54,754 nt of DNA, from positions 1-54,754 of the forward strand of contig NZ_FQUS01000028.1 of the NCBI RefSeq assembly GCF_900129315.1, read 5' to 3'. This DNA is from Fodinibius roseus (lineage in GTDB: Bacteria > Bacteroidota > Rhodothermia > Balneolales > Balneolaceae). The translations under genes and the position numbers were made by a program. Within the stretch, counting starts at the first letter, position 1. The number at the start of each line of letters is the position of its first letter. Positions 8,480 to 17,212 of the stretch are shown here, in pieces. A model generated the notes under the pieces. That model had not been told where the DNA came from. It worked only from the letters and a program-made list of their open reading frames with translations, and did not search any database.

Positions 8480-9175
8480 TTAAATGTATTGGATTTTAGC
8501 AATGCCCCGATCCGGGGGTGATACCGTATCTAAGGGACGTAATTCTACCTCGCCGATGAGCATGTTTCCCGAAGCCCGTGCAATTTGATAAATGAACGCA
8601 GCAAGTTTTTCAGGCTCTATTTTTTTATCGTCATGCGTTTTGGACCTGTTTTTTATGGCTCCGGCATTGATTAAGGTCGTACGAATTCCACGATCTCTTG
8701 TTTCCTGTATATATACTTCCGATAGTGCTTTAAGAGCCGCTTTTGTAGCACAGTAGGCGGCACCCCCTTCAAAATAATGATCCGCGGCATGACTTCCCAT
8801 AATGATAACCCTGCCCTCCCCGGAAGATTCCAATGAGGGGGTAAGATATTTCAGGAGCAAAAAAGAGGCGTTTAAATTGGTATTGACCGAATATAACCAA
8901 TCTTTCTCAGGCATCTCTTTGATGGAAGACAGTTTCCGTACAGCAGCATTGAGGAAACAGAGTGAGATGGTTCCCGTTTTTTCTTTTAATCGATCAACAG
9001 CTGCCCTGATCTCCTTCGGCTTCGAAAGATCGCATTGGAGTTCATTCATCCATGCTTCTCCTTTGAGCGTCTTATTGAGAGAATGGACAACATATCCTTT
9101 GGTATCAAAATATTTTGCAACGGCATACCCCGTTCCCCGGTTGGAGCCGGTGATAAGCATGTTTTTCTCTTCCAC
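8480..9175 (-). CDS. Short-chain dehydrogenase/reductase
   Basis: A 231-residue SDR. The nucleotide-binding motif TGSNRGTG is at residues 9-16, NAA at 76-78, catalytic Ser near 128 and the YCATK pair Tyr141/Lys145. After the catalytic lysine the usual NAGAIKN segment is present. It should carry out NAD(P)H-dependent reduction or oxidation of a carbonyl or alcohol; the substrate is unknown. It sits 6 bases downstream of the PurC-like gene and 6 bases upstream of the HAD gene on the same strand, so it is translationally linked to both. It probably handles an intermediate made by the ligases encoded upstream. Confidence 0.88.
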   Translation of the reverse strand: MEEKNMLITGSNRGTGYAVAKYFDTKGYVVHSLNKTLKGEAWMNELQCDLSKPKEIRAAVDRLKEKTGTISLCFLNAAVRKLSSIKEMPEKDWLYSVNTNLNASFLLLKYLTPSLESSGEGRVIIMGSHAADHYFEGGAAYCATKAALKALSEVYIQETRDRGIRTTLINAGAIKNRSKTHDDKKIEPEKLAAFIYQIARASGNMLIGEVELRPLDTVSPPDRGIAKIQYI

Positions 9176-9181
9176 AATCTG

Positions 9182-9889
9182 TCAGATTAAATTAAGAAGA
9201 CGCGTCCACTCTTTTCTGATGTCCTCATGCGAGGCTCCTTTTCTGAACAAGTCCTTGTCAAGCGATCGGCCGGATTCCGATTTCAGCCTCATGCCATCGG
9301 GAGAAATTTCTGAGGTAACAACATATTCTCCGCGGGAATTCTTTCCAAAGATCAGGCAAAAATCCACCAGTACCAGATCAGACATCCACTCTTTCAGGGC
9401 CTTGTTGACCTTTAAAGCAATGGTTTTCAGCACTTCGGGATCTACTCCATATTCCCGGATATAATCGGCTGCAATCGGCTGGTCTTCGGGATCGGTTCGG
9501 TAGTCGAACTTGACGATCGGGTTTTCGAACTCAGCATATTTTTCAAACAATCCGGGATAAAATTTCAAGGTGGAGCCAATGGCAAAATTTTTGACGATGA
9601 CCTCGAAGGGGGGATTGCTGCAGCGCTGCGCAATATACCGCCGGGGATCCACACGTTCCACAAAGGCTGTATTGATACCCTTCTCCCGAAGTACCCCGAC
9701 GGCCTTCTCGTAGAAATCCAATCGCAGGACATCGGTCCCCTCAACAAGTTCATGGCGGTCATAGGTATAGCTTGTCAGCGATGGAATCAACTCCACAAGC
9801 AGGAGATCATCCTTGTATTCGTATATACGTTTACTTCTCCCTTCCATTATCGGAGAATCGGATATCACACGGTCAATAGCGTTATTCAT
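9182..9889 (-). CDS. Divergent SAICAR-synthetase (PurC) homologue
   Basis: A 235-residue protein counted from the ATG at 9889; a longer frame to 9982 would overlap the upstream gene. Recognisable PurC elements are EGRSKRIY (16-23), FEVIVKN (95-101), LVDFCLIFG (174-182), SEISPDGMRL (193-202) and DKDLFR (211-216). The conserved early motif DxSAxDG, which shapes the nucleotide/aspartate site in classical PurC, is replaced by a Ser/Thr/Tyr-rich segment at residues 36-52. PurC joins aspartate to the carboxylate of CAIR using ATP. Here the neighbours are an adenylating enzyme, an SDR and a HAD phosphatase rather than pur genes, and purM lies 31 kb away. A specialised amide ligase is therefore plausible, though a housekeeping purC cannot be excluded. 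Confidence 0.78.
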   Translation of the reverse strand: MNNAIDRVISDSPIMEGRSKRIYEYKDDLLLVELIPSLTSYTYDRHELVEGTDVLRLDFYEKAVGVLREKGINTAFVERVDPRRYIAQRCSNPPFEVIVKNFAIGSTLKFYPGLFEKYAEFENPIVKFDYRTDPEDQPIAADYIREYGVDPEVLKTIALKVNKALKEWMSDLVLVDFCLIFGKNSRGEYVVTSEISPDGMRLKSESGRSLDKDLFRKGASHEDIRKEWTRLLNLI

Positions 9890-9917
9890 AGAGCAGGATA
9901 TGGCTATGTTAAATAGG

Positions 9918-11393
9918 TTAAAGATTCCAGTAATCTCGCTCGGAAAGCGTATCCGGTGCTGCCAGGCGGATGGTAAGAGCATCGGTATTGGTTTGAAGCC
10001 AGGAAGATACTTCCGAGGTAAGATCTTGTGTGAGACGTTTTACAATCTGTTTTTTGGTGTTTTTGAGAAGGCCTGGCTTTTCTTCCGGAGAAAACGTTAA
10101 CTCAGCGGTGAGTCCCAATTTAAAGTCCTCGTGAAGCTCGTTTATTTTGAATTTTGGCCAGTTCGGAGCCGAGGGATCGTTGAGTATGGAAAAGCCGGAA
10201 GAAGGACGGCTCAGCCCGGGGACATCATCGATGGCTTTGGCGACTTCCGCTTCACCCGCATAGATACCCGGAGCTATTTTTACACTCCGCTGTAGTCTCC
10301 CTTTAAATTTATAGGCTTTCTTTCCCGCAGGACAATCGGTATCATAGATTTTTACTAGGTCTGAGGTTTTGTACCGTATTAGTACAAATCGCTGGCTAAA
10401 AGGAAAAAGCGGGGTTATCACAAGCTCACCCACTCCTTCATCAATACGGCCTCCGGTTTCCACATTCAGCACTTCAGGTACCACAAAAGGCTCAAAATGA
10501 AACCCCCCGCAATTGTCACAATAGCGGGCTCCGCCAAACATTTCGGACATGGAAAAATTATCGGTGATGCCGGTTCCGAAAAAATCTTCCATAGCTTTTT
10601 TTCTTTTCGGCGGTACGGGCCAGCCGAAGATGGTAATAGCATCCAGCTGATCTTCCGGAAGCCTGATATTCTCCTGTTCCATGTACTGGTAGAGAACACA
10701 AAGGCCCATATAGGTTATATTTAATTTGCTGACCTTCCGCTGGTGTCCGGGGAAATCAAATTCATTCTGTAATAGCCATACTGTCCGCAAAACCCCGTAA
10801 TCCCTGATCAATTCAACCATGAAATTATAACCGAATCCGGGTATTTTCAGCACGGCGCCATGATTCATAGATCCTTCCGAGATGCCCAGCGGCTGGGATG
10901 CTTCGGATTCAAACCGGTTGGACTGCAGAACGGAAAAGAAATTCTGCAGATACTGCTGTTCTTCAAGCGATCTCTGAATAAGCAACGGACGCTGACTGAT
11001 CGTTCCTGTCGTGAAGGTTACAAATCCAAAGGTTGTGATATCAGAAATGATCCCGTATTCGTGCTCATAGATGCTTTCCTTGGTGACAAGCGGCAGCTCT
11101 TCCAGCTGCTCATAACCGGTGAATTTATGGCCGGCTGTTTCAAGACTCTTTCCATAATAAGAGGTATTCTCACGGGCCATCCGGACCGTAAGATCAATCA
11201 TCTTATCCCTGAGAAGAGCAAATCCTTCCTCGTACCTGGCGGGATGAGCCAGCACATGAGAAAACAAGGGAGCCATAACAGCAGATCCGACGTGCTCGGG
11301 TTCAAGCCGGGCAGGAAGATCCTTTATCCAGTTTGTAAATTCTTCTGATGTAGGTCCGGAAGTAACATTTCTTTCTTCCTGGGTTCCATGCAT
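9918..11393 (-). CDS. PaaK-like adenylate-forming enzyme
   Basis: A 491-residue member of the phenylacetate-CoA ligase/LuxE branch of the ANL superfamily. The phosphate-binding loop is FTTGTISQRPLLI near residue 127. The adenine-site region has NFSMSEMFGGARYCDNCGGFHFE near residue 288, the ribose-binding Asp is in RYKTSDLVKIYD near 357, and the hinge is KFKGRLQRSVKI near 377. A smaller C-terminal domain follows. It should activate a carboxylate as an acyl-adenylate and transfer it to CoA or a carrier. The CDNCGG stretch, with a later Cys in DTDCPAG, may hold a structural metal. It begins 1 base after the repeat-protein gene and ends 28 bases before the PurC-like start, in the same operon. Confidence 0.82.
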   Translation of the reverse strand: MHGTQEERNVTSGPTSEEFTNWIKDLPARLEPEHVGSAVMAPLFSHVLAHPARYEEGFALLRDKMIDLTVRMARENTSYYGKSLETAGHKFTGYEQLEELPLVTKESIYEHEYGIISDITTFGFVTFTTGTISQRPLLIQRSLEEQQYLQNFFSVLQSNRFESEASQPLGISEGSMNHGAVLKIPGFGYNFMVELIRDYGVLRTVWLLQNEFDFPGHQRKVSKLNITYMGLCVLYQYMEQENIRLPEDQLDAITIFGWPVPPKRKKAMEDFFGTGITDNFSMSEMFGGARYCDNCGGFHFEPFVVPEVLNVETGGRIDEGVGELVITPLFPFSQRFVLIRYKTSDLVKIYDTDCPAGKKAYKFKGRLQRSVKIAPGIYAGEAEVAKAIDDVPGLSRPSSGFSILNDPSAPNWPKFKINELHEDFKLGLTAELTFSPEEKPGLLKNTKKQIVKRLTQDLTSEVSSWLQTNTDALTIRLAAPDTLSERDYWNL

Positions 11394-11394
11394 G

Positions 11395-11799
11395 CTACTT
11401 TGAACCTATCTCTTTGGTCACACCCGCAATAGCTTTACCAAATGCTGCCGGTTCGGCAGCAGCTATTTCTGAGAAGACAGCGGGCTCGGCCGTCATAACC
11501 TTGCCAATTAAAGCAGGATTTTTTTCAGCAACTTCGGAAATGATCGACGGATTGGAAGCCAGCGCCTTACTTAAAATAACAGGCTCGGCCGTAGCAATTT
11601 CCATAATATTGTCAGGCGATTCTTTGATCCTTTCGCTTATTGCCATAGGTTCGGCCGCCATTATCTTGGATATGGTTGAAGGATTCATCCGGGCAATTTC
11701 ACTTGCCACCGCAGATTCGGCTCCCGGATATTCAGCTAATTGTGACGATTCTGCCGGTACGTAACCTCTCATATCTCTACTTTTCCTGGATTCTTCCAT
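11395..11799 (-). CDS. Small protein with eight tandem 11-residue repeats
   Basis: A 134-residue protein counted from the ATG at 11799; an in-frame GTG at 11844 would add 15 residues. Residues 35-122 are eight consecutive 11-mers with a strict period: IARMNPSTISK, IMAAEPMAISE, RIKESPDNIME, IATAEPVILSK, ALASNPSIISE, VAEKNPALIGK, VMTAEPAVFSE, IAAAEPAAFGK. Each has Pro at position 6, usually Glu or Asn before it, a hydrophobic residue at 1 and 9, and Lys or Glu at 11. There is no Cys, signal peptide or membrane segment. It is first in a five-gene operon and abuts the adenylating-enzyme gene. It could be a helical scaffold, a carrier or a substrate peptide. I do not recognise the family. Confidence 0.75.
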   Translation of the reverse strand: MEESRKSRDMRGYVPAESSQLAEYPGAESAVASEIARMNPSTISKIMAAEPMAISERIKESPDNIMEIATAEPVILSKALASNPSIISEVAEKNPALIGKVMTAEPAVFSEIAAAEPAAFGKAIAGVTKEIGSK

Positions 11800-12217
11800 A
11801 ATAAAATTTTTAGTTATTGGTTTTTTGTGTACATGAAATCCCACATTTTTTCACAGTCTCAGTTGGCTCGGGGATGGGATAGTGATGATATCCCGTTAAA
11901 ATCACCACCCGGAGATTGCTTGTTTCCCATTTCCATCTACTTATTAATGGCAAACTTCAGCCAACAACATTCAAAAAAACCTTTATTAAATCAACCATAA
12001 AAGATTGATGGGAGGATTAGTTTCAATATAATATTTTTTACCTAATTCCATAATGCTTTTTAAAAAGGGTCAGGCATGGCCCCGAATAATATGCTAATCT
12101 AATGTAGTATCATGACATTTCGAAAGCCGTTGTTATGTGAGGATAAATTTCCCTGATCTTGTCCCGGATCATGATATTCCTATAACCGGCCCGCAGTAAT
12201 TCCTGTCGCCTTCCTTT
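11800..12217 (-). other. Intergenic region upstream of the five-gene operon
   Basis: No credible gene is seen. The stretch 11800-11870 is AT-rich and must contain the promoter of the minus-strand operon. The rest, up to the end of the epimerase gene, shows no repeat or RNA that I can support. Confidence 0.5.
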
Positions 12218-13165
12218 TTATTCATATTCCTCTTCCCAAAAACTCCTCACCGCCTCCCGGACGGCTTGCAGGGAGCTGTACCGTGGCTGGAATTTCAAGC
12301 GTTCTTTGGCCTTTTCTATACTGGCATTGGCGCTATGTGCTATGTGATCCCACGTCAGATCCGCTTCTTCCCCGCTGACCGTCTTCCTCCATTCCTCCCA
12401 CGGCAGAAATCGCAGCTTGGCTTCCTGCCCCCGCCACTCCGCCACGGCCCTTGCATATCCCCGGAGCGTAAGTGCCTGTTCGGAGGCAACATGGAAGCTT
12501 TCGCCCACCGCCTGACTCCAGTTATCCATCGCCTTAACGAATGCCTGGGCCACATCATCGGCATGCACGTGATGAACTGTTTCCATGCCGATGTTGGGCA
12601 ATACAACTTCTTTGCCCCCCGCCAGCCGGCTGAATATACCGGGATCAAGATTCCCTGCGGGATTGACGGGCATCCAGCCCGGACCCGTAATATGTCCCGG
12701 ATGAAGAATGGTAGCGGGAAATCCCTTTCGGCGGGACAGAGAAATCAGATATGATTCAATGGCAGCCTTATTTATTCCATACTCCCCAAACGGGTTCCGC
12801 GGCTGACTTTCACGGGTGGGGACCCGCTCACTGTGACCATGAACCCAGAGGGTCCCACAGTGCAGAAAATGTTGCACTTGCCCCATAAGAGCCTCTGCCA
12901 GGCCTTTCGCACTCTCAAGCGTAAAGCAGATCATGTCTATTACCACATGGGGATTTAATTCAGCGATCTGCTTCCCAAACAGGTTCTTCTCCTCCGCCTC
13001 CGTGCGGTCAATAGCCACCTGCGTTACAAATTTCCATGCCGGATGTGATCGATAGGGCTTGCGTTGTTGACGACTGACACAAATTACCTCATAACCGTCC
13101 AGAACCAACCGCGGAACCAGAAAAGTTCCCACATGTCCCGTCCCCCCAATAATGACCACTCTCAT
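12218..13165 (-). CDS. NAD-dependent epimerase/dehydratase family protein
   Basis: A 315-residue extended SDR. The N-terminal Rossmann motif is VVIIGGTGHVGTFL (GGTGxxG at residues 7-13). A Tyr-x-x-x-Lys pair is present in EYGINKAAIE near residue 128, followed by ILHPGHITGPG and the C-terminal substrate domain. The protein resembles sugar-nucleotide epimerases and the mRNA-binding-like/reductase branch of the family; the substrate is unknown. It is on the same strand as the five-gene operon but about 420 bases upstream of it, so it is probably a separate unit. Confidence 0.85.
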   Translation of the reverse strand: MRVVIIGGTGHVGTFLVPRLVLDGYEVICVSRQQRKPYRSHPAWKFVTQVAIDRTEAEEKNLFGKQIAELNPHVVIDMICFTLESAKGLAEALMGQVQHFLHCGTLWVHGHSERVPTRESQPRNPFGEYGINKAAIESYLISLSRRKGFPATILHPGHITGPGWMPVNPAGNLDPGIFSRLAGGKEVVLPNIGMETVHHVHADDVAQAFVKAMDNWSQAVGESFHVASEQALTLRGYARAVAEWRGQEAKLRFLPWEEWRKTVSGEEADLTWDHIAHSANASIEKAKERLKFQPRYSSLQAVREAVRSFWEEEYE

Positions 13166-13405
13166 TTTCTGCTTTATTTTTTAACATTTTGATTAATGCG
13201 GCTCTTTATTTCCATAACATACAAAAACGCTGATATTGAAACGAAAAAGGGCTGCATTAAAATTTATTACCCCGTCGTTTCTACCTCTCATACCCTTTCA
13301 AAAGGATAATTTCATTTACTTATTGCTTTTTGTAATATTAAGTTTTACTATTATCGTATAATATTTATTACAGTTGTTTCCATTGCCTCATTTTTTGAAG
13401 CCAAC

Positions 13406-13654
13406 ATGAAACAGATAGAGAAAGGGTTACAAAAATACTATAAATTCGGGCAATACAAGAACTTTTATAAATACAAAGTGCGGAGTTCCCCCTTTACGGG
13501 ACAAATTCACGTTACATTTACAAACGGCATTCAGAAACTTTTTGCCAGCGGAAGGTGTAAGGAGGAGGCTTTAAAAAAGATATTCACACAAATTGACAGA
13601 CTGGCTTCCTGTAAAAACGGGCGGTCATCTCATCAGATGACTCCTCATAACTAA
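13406..13654 (+). CDS. Small hypothetical protein, paralogue of the next gene
   Basis: An 82-residue basic protein that I do not recognise. Its first 65 residues line up without large gaps with the product of the gene at 13790. Shared features are MKxIExxL, YYKxGxYKxFYK, a central F(T/S)NG, then ASGxxxEEALxKIFxxID. The pattern suggests a compact alpha/beta fold. No Cys pair, signal or membrane segment is seen, and the Lys/Tyr richness could suit nucleic-acid binding. The ATG at 13406 is preceded by a 240-base AT-rich leader. The two genes lie 135 bases apart on the same strand, so they look like a tandem duplication. Confidence 0.72.
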   Translation: MKQIEKGLQKYYKFGQYKNFYKYKVRSSPFTGQIHVTFTNGIQKLFASGRCKEEALKKIFTQIDRLASCKNGRSSHQMTPHN

Positions 13655-13789
13655 CTAAAACCGCATTTATCGAACGAGAATAACCGGACAAATACAGTTT
13701 CCCGGCACATTTATTGTTATTTCTTACAACTTGCTAACGTAATTTGGGAACTATACCGATAAGGCAAATACCATTTTAACCTATTCATT

Positions 13790-14056
13790 ATGAAAGCTAT
13801 CGAAACCCGTCTGAAAACCTACTACAAAACAGGAAATTATAAGGGGTTTTACAAAACCAGGGAGTCAAAGATGAAACTATCCGGAGGTCCCTGTACCCAG
13901 CTTATCTTCTCCAACGGATATAAGGAAATAATTGCTTCAGGGCAATTCAATGAGGAGGCGTTGGAAAAGATATTCGACAAAATAGACCACTATTTCGCCT
14001 CAAGTTCCATCCGGTACCAATCCAGCAAGGAAAGGTCGTTTGCTGCCTCGCCGTGA
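13790..14056 (+). CDS. Small hypothetical protein, paralogue of the previous gene
   Basis: An 88-residue protein similar to the one encoded at 13406: MKAIETRL, YYKTGNYKGFYK, FSNGYKEIIASGQF, EEALEKIFDKID. The C-terminal 20 residues (Ser/Arg-rich) are not shared. An AT-rich spacer with its own leader separates it from the first copy, so independent expression is possible. Conservation of the core with different ends suggests that the duplicates are both under selection and may have diverged in partner or timing. Function unknown. Confidence 0.72.
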   Translation: MKAIETRLKTYYKTGNYKGFYKTRESKMKLSGGPCTQLIFSNGYKEIIASGQFNEEALEKIFDKIDHYFASSSIRYQSSKERSFAASP

Positions 14057-14849
14057 ATAGGGTCAGGATGAAATGAGCATACCCTACCGGGTAAGAATTA
14101 CAAGGGCTGTCATAATCTGGGACGCTGTCGGATTGGTGGCAAGCGGGGTTACGCTGGATGCCATACCGGGATGGTATGCCACTTGTTATCGCTGTTCTGA
14201 TCACCTTCAATAGATTCAAAACCCTAAAATCCCGGACGGCCTGGCTTTTCCGGCCTATTTATTATGGATTGCTTTTACCGCCCTTTTTAAATCTGACTAT
14301 ATATCTTCTCAATTAGCTTTTCTAATCGCTCTTAGCCCGCTCAAACTGTACCCTCCCCCACAACCAATACATGACCTTACCGACTGATGGATTCGATGGG
14401 ATGGTTTTCAACGGCACATGGTGATATCCCGGATACCCCGCAAAAAAGGATAATTTATATTGGTTCTTAAAAAAACCGGCTTATCTTCTTAGCCTGATAT
14501 TGTATATTATACCTTTAAATATTTAAGGTTTCCTTGTGTTTGATTTTTTAGTATCGCCTCAACGTTTAAATAACGAGTCAGGCGGTTGTAGATTTTGGAG
14601 AAGATCAAGGGGCAAAACGGGCATAGTTGTAGTTACATGAGCTTTCTGCAAAGCAGAGATCCTTCAAAAGGTACCCCGCATTATCCGCAGGTTCAGGCTT
14701 GAGAAGACCCAATTTGTGCGCCGGCTCCCAAAACCTCCGCAGGGATGCTTTTATTATCCACTTAAGACATACACAGGGAGGCAAATACCTTTCTGTCGGT
14801 CGGCTTTACCGTAAAATAATATTTAGTAAAAATAATTACCTTCCCCTTA
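14057..14849 (+). other. Long region with no supported gene
   Basis: Nearly 800 bases hold no convincing gene. A 46-codon frame at 14073-14213 has some hydrophobic character but no recognised family. A small hairpin, CATACC/GGTATG around GGGAT, lies near 14162-14178. The end of the region is AT-rich and probably carries the promoter of the DUF5916 gene. Confidence 0.45.
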
Positions 14850-17039
14850 ATGGCTTTTCAAAAACCGGTTTTGTTTACTTTCCTGTACCTCGCGCTGGTG
14901 GTAATAACCGCCCGGGCCCAGAAAATTAATAACCATTACCAATTGCATATCAACAAGGCCACTTCTCCCGTGACGGTTGACGGCAGAATGGATGAATCCG
15001 CATGGCAAGAAGCGGAATCGGCAACCGATTTTCACATGATTACCCCGATGGATACCAGCCGTGCCCGGCTTCGTACCGAGGTACGAATGACCTATGACGA
15101 CAGGAACCTGTATATTATCGCTGTTAATTTCCGCGGAGAGCCGGACCCCAATGTTGTGGAGTCGCTCCGACGAGACTTCAATTTCGGAAACAACGATAAC
15201 TTTCTGCTTTTCATGGATCCGTTCGATGATCAAACCAATGGTTTTTCTTTTGGCGCCAACGCCGAGGGAGCCGAATGGGATGGACTTATGTACGACGGGG
15301 GCAGCGTCAACCTGAGCTGGGATAATAAGTGGGTTTCAAAAGTGAGAAATTATGAGGACCGATGGGTCTTTGAAGCAGCAATTCCTTTCAAGTCCCTGCG
15401 TTACGATCAGGAAATCACGACCTGGGGCATCAATTTCAGCCGGTATGATCTGACGTTCCAGGAAAAATCGGGATGGGCGCCGGTGCCCCGGCAGTTTCCT
15501 TCCGCTTCGCTGGCTTACACCGGAAACCTCGTATGGGATGCCCCGCCACCATCGGCCGGATCCAACATCTCTGTTATTCCCCACCTCCTGGGAGGATTGA
15601 ACAAGGATTTTCAACCGTCGGATAGCCCCTCTTACCGGAGGGAAGCGGGAGTAAATGCTAAAATAGGTCTCAACTCGTCGCTAAATCTCGACCTGACCAT
15701 TAATCCCGACTTCTCACAGGTTGAGGTGGATGAGCAGATCATCGATACGGAACGGTTTGAGCTCTTTTTCCCCGAAAAACGACAGTTTTTTCTCGAGAAT
15801 GAAGATCTGTTTGCCAACTTCGGCAACGAAAATATTCGTCCCTTCTTTTCCAGGAGAATTGGGCTGGATGCCCCTATCCTGTTCGGGGGACGCTTAAGCG
15901 GGCAGATCAACCGGGACTGGAGAGTGGGGGCGATGAATATGCAGACGGAACGCGTCTCGGAGCAGAACATCCCTTCCCGGAATTTCTCCGTATTTGCTCT
16001 GAAGAGGCGGGTTTCCGACCGTTCCAATCTCGGCCTGATTTTTGTAAACAAGGAATCCCTCGGCTCGCTGGCCGACAACGGGAATGGGGGAACTGCTGCC
16101 GATGCCGGTTATAATCGCAATATCGGGGTGGAATACGACCTTGCGACCTCATCCGACTTGTGGAACGGCAATTTCACGCTGCTTAAATCTTTTTCATCCG
16201 AAACTTCGGGAAGAACCTTCGGCCATACCGCCAGTGTCCTTTACTCCGACGGTAACTGGAAGGTTCAATGGGCCCAGGATTATGTCGGAAGTGACTTTAC
16301 CGCCGAAACCGGGTATGTCCCGCGAAACGGATATATCCGGCTGTACCCGGAAGTGGGGTACCTGTTTTTCCCGGCCAACGGACGCGTCTTAAGCCACGGC
16401 CCCACAATAAGTACATCCACCTACTTCGATGAGTCGCTGCTCAACACTGATTATGAAAACAAAATCACCTACAGCGTCAATTTTCGGAATGGGGGGACCC
16501 TCAGCAGCTGGATTACCCATCGGTTCGTAGAACTCCTCGATCCCTTCGATCCCACGAGCATATCCGGATACAACCTGGAGGCGGGGAGCCGCCATACCTG
16601 GAATAATTTGGGGCTGGAGTTTGCTTCCAAGCCTCAGAGTCTGTACACCTACTTGTTTTCCGTACAGCGGGGTGGTTTTTTTGCAGGCGGGGATCGCCTG
16701 TATCTCCGCTCGGAGCTGGGATTCAGATTCCAGCCCTACATCAATATCTCCGCCTACACCAGCTATAACAGGCTGGATTTGCCTCAACCCTGGAATCGCT
16801 CCGAATTCTGGCTGGTAGGCAACCGCCTGGATATCACATTCACCAAGAATATCTATTTTACAACCTTTGTCCAGTATAACGACCAGCTGGATAACATCAA
16901 TATCAACAGCCGGTTCCAATGGCGTTTCCAACCGGCATCCGACCTTTTTGTGGTTTACACCGATAACTACATACCGGGATCCTTTTCCGTGAAAAGCCGT
17001 TCCCTGATGCTGAAATTAACGTATTGGTGGAATTTATAG
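14850..17039 (+). CDS. DUF5916 outer-membrane protein with CBM9-like domain
   Basis: A 729-residue exported protein. Residues 1-23 are a signal peptide ending in ARAQ. Residues about 28-230 are a carbohydrate-binding family 9-like domain (VTVDGRMDESAWQEA, then MTYDDRNLYIIAV and the WEAAIPF-type segment VFEAAIPFKSLRY). The rest is the DUF5916 beta-barrel region with alternating hydrophobic strands and many Asn/Tyr/Trp. It contains the conserved NPDFSQVEVDEQIIDTERFE and FFPEKRQFFLEN stretches and ends in the aromatic LTYWWNL expected of an outer-membrane barrel. The role is probably binding or passage of a polymeric ligand at the cell surface. The gene appears monocistronic. Confidence 0.88.
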   Translation: MAFQKPVLFTFLYLALVVITARAQKINNHYQLHINKATSPVTVDGRMDESAWQEAESATDFHMITPMDTSRARLRTEVRMTYDDRNLYIIAVNFRGEPDPNVVESLRRDFNFGNNDNFLLFMDPFDDQTNGFSFGANAEGAEWDGLMYDGGSVNLSWDNKWVSKVRNYEDRWVFEAAIPFKSLRYDQEITTWGINFSRYDLTFQEKSGWAPVPRQFPSASLAYTGNLVWDAPPPSAGSNISVIPHLLGGLNKDFQPSDSPSYRREAGVNAKIGLNSSLNLDLTINPDFSQVEVDEQIIDTERFELFFPEKRQFFLENEDLFANFGNENIRPFFSRRIGLDAPILFGGRLSGQINRDWRVGAMNMQTERVSEQNIPSRNFSVFALKRRVSDRSNLGLIFVNKESLGSLADNGNGGTAADAGYNRNIGVEYDLATSSDLWNGNFTLLKSFSSETSGRTFGHTASVLYSDGNWKVQWAQDYVGSDFTAETGYVPRNGYIRLYPEVGYLFFPANGRVLSHGPTISTSTYFDESLLNTDYENKITYSVNFRNGGTLSSWITHRFVELLDPFDPTSISGYNLEAGSRHTWNNLGLEFASKPQSLYTYLFSVQRGGFFAGGDRLYLRSELGFRFQPYINISAYTSYNRLDLPQPWNRSEFWLVGNRLDITFTKNIYFTTFVQYNDQLDNININSRFQWRFQPASDLFVVYTDNYIPGSFSVKSRSLMLKLTYWWNL

Positions 17040-17212
17040 AACATCCGGAACCCACTATAAACGGCAGATTGCGACTCCCCGAGGCATAGTGCCATCTAAT
17101 TTGGGTATTCTTTCCTGCTTACTCTCAACCGTTCATCTCGCAATTTACGCTACACTCGCATCTATTTTTTTTACGTAACCCGTGAATGCTTCCACTCCCA
17201 TATTCATTGCCA

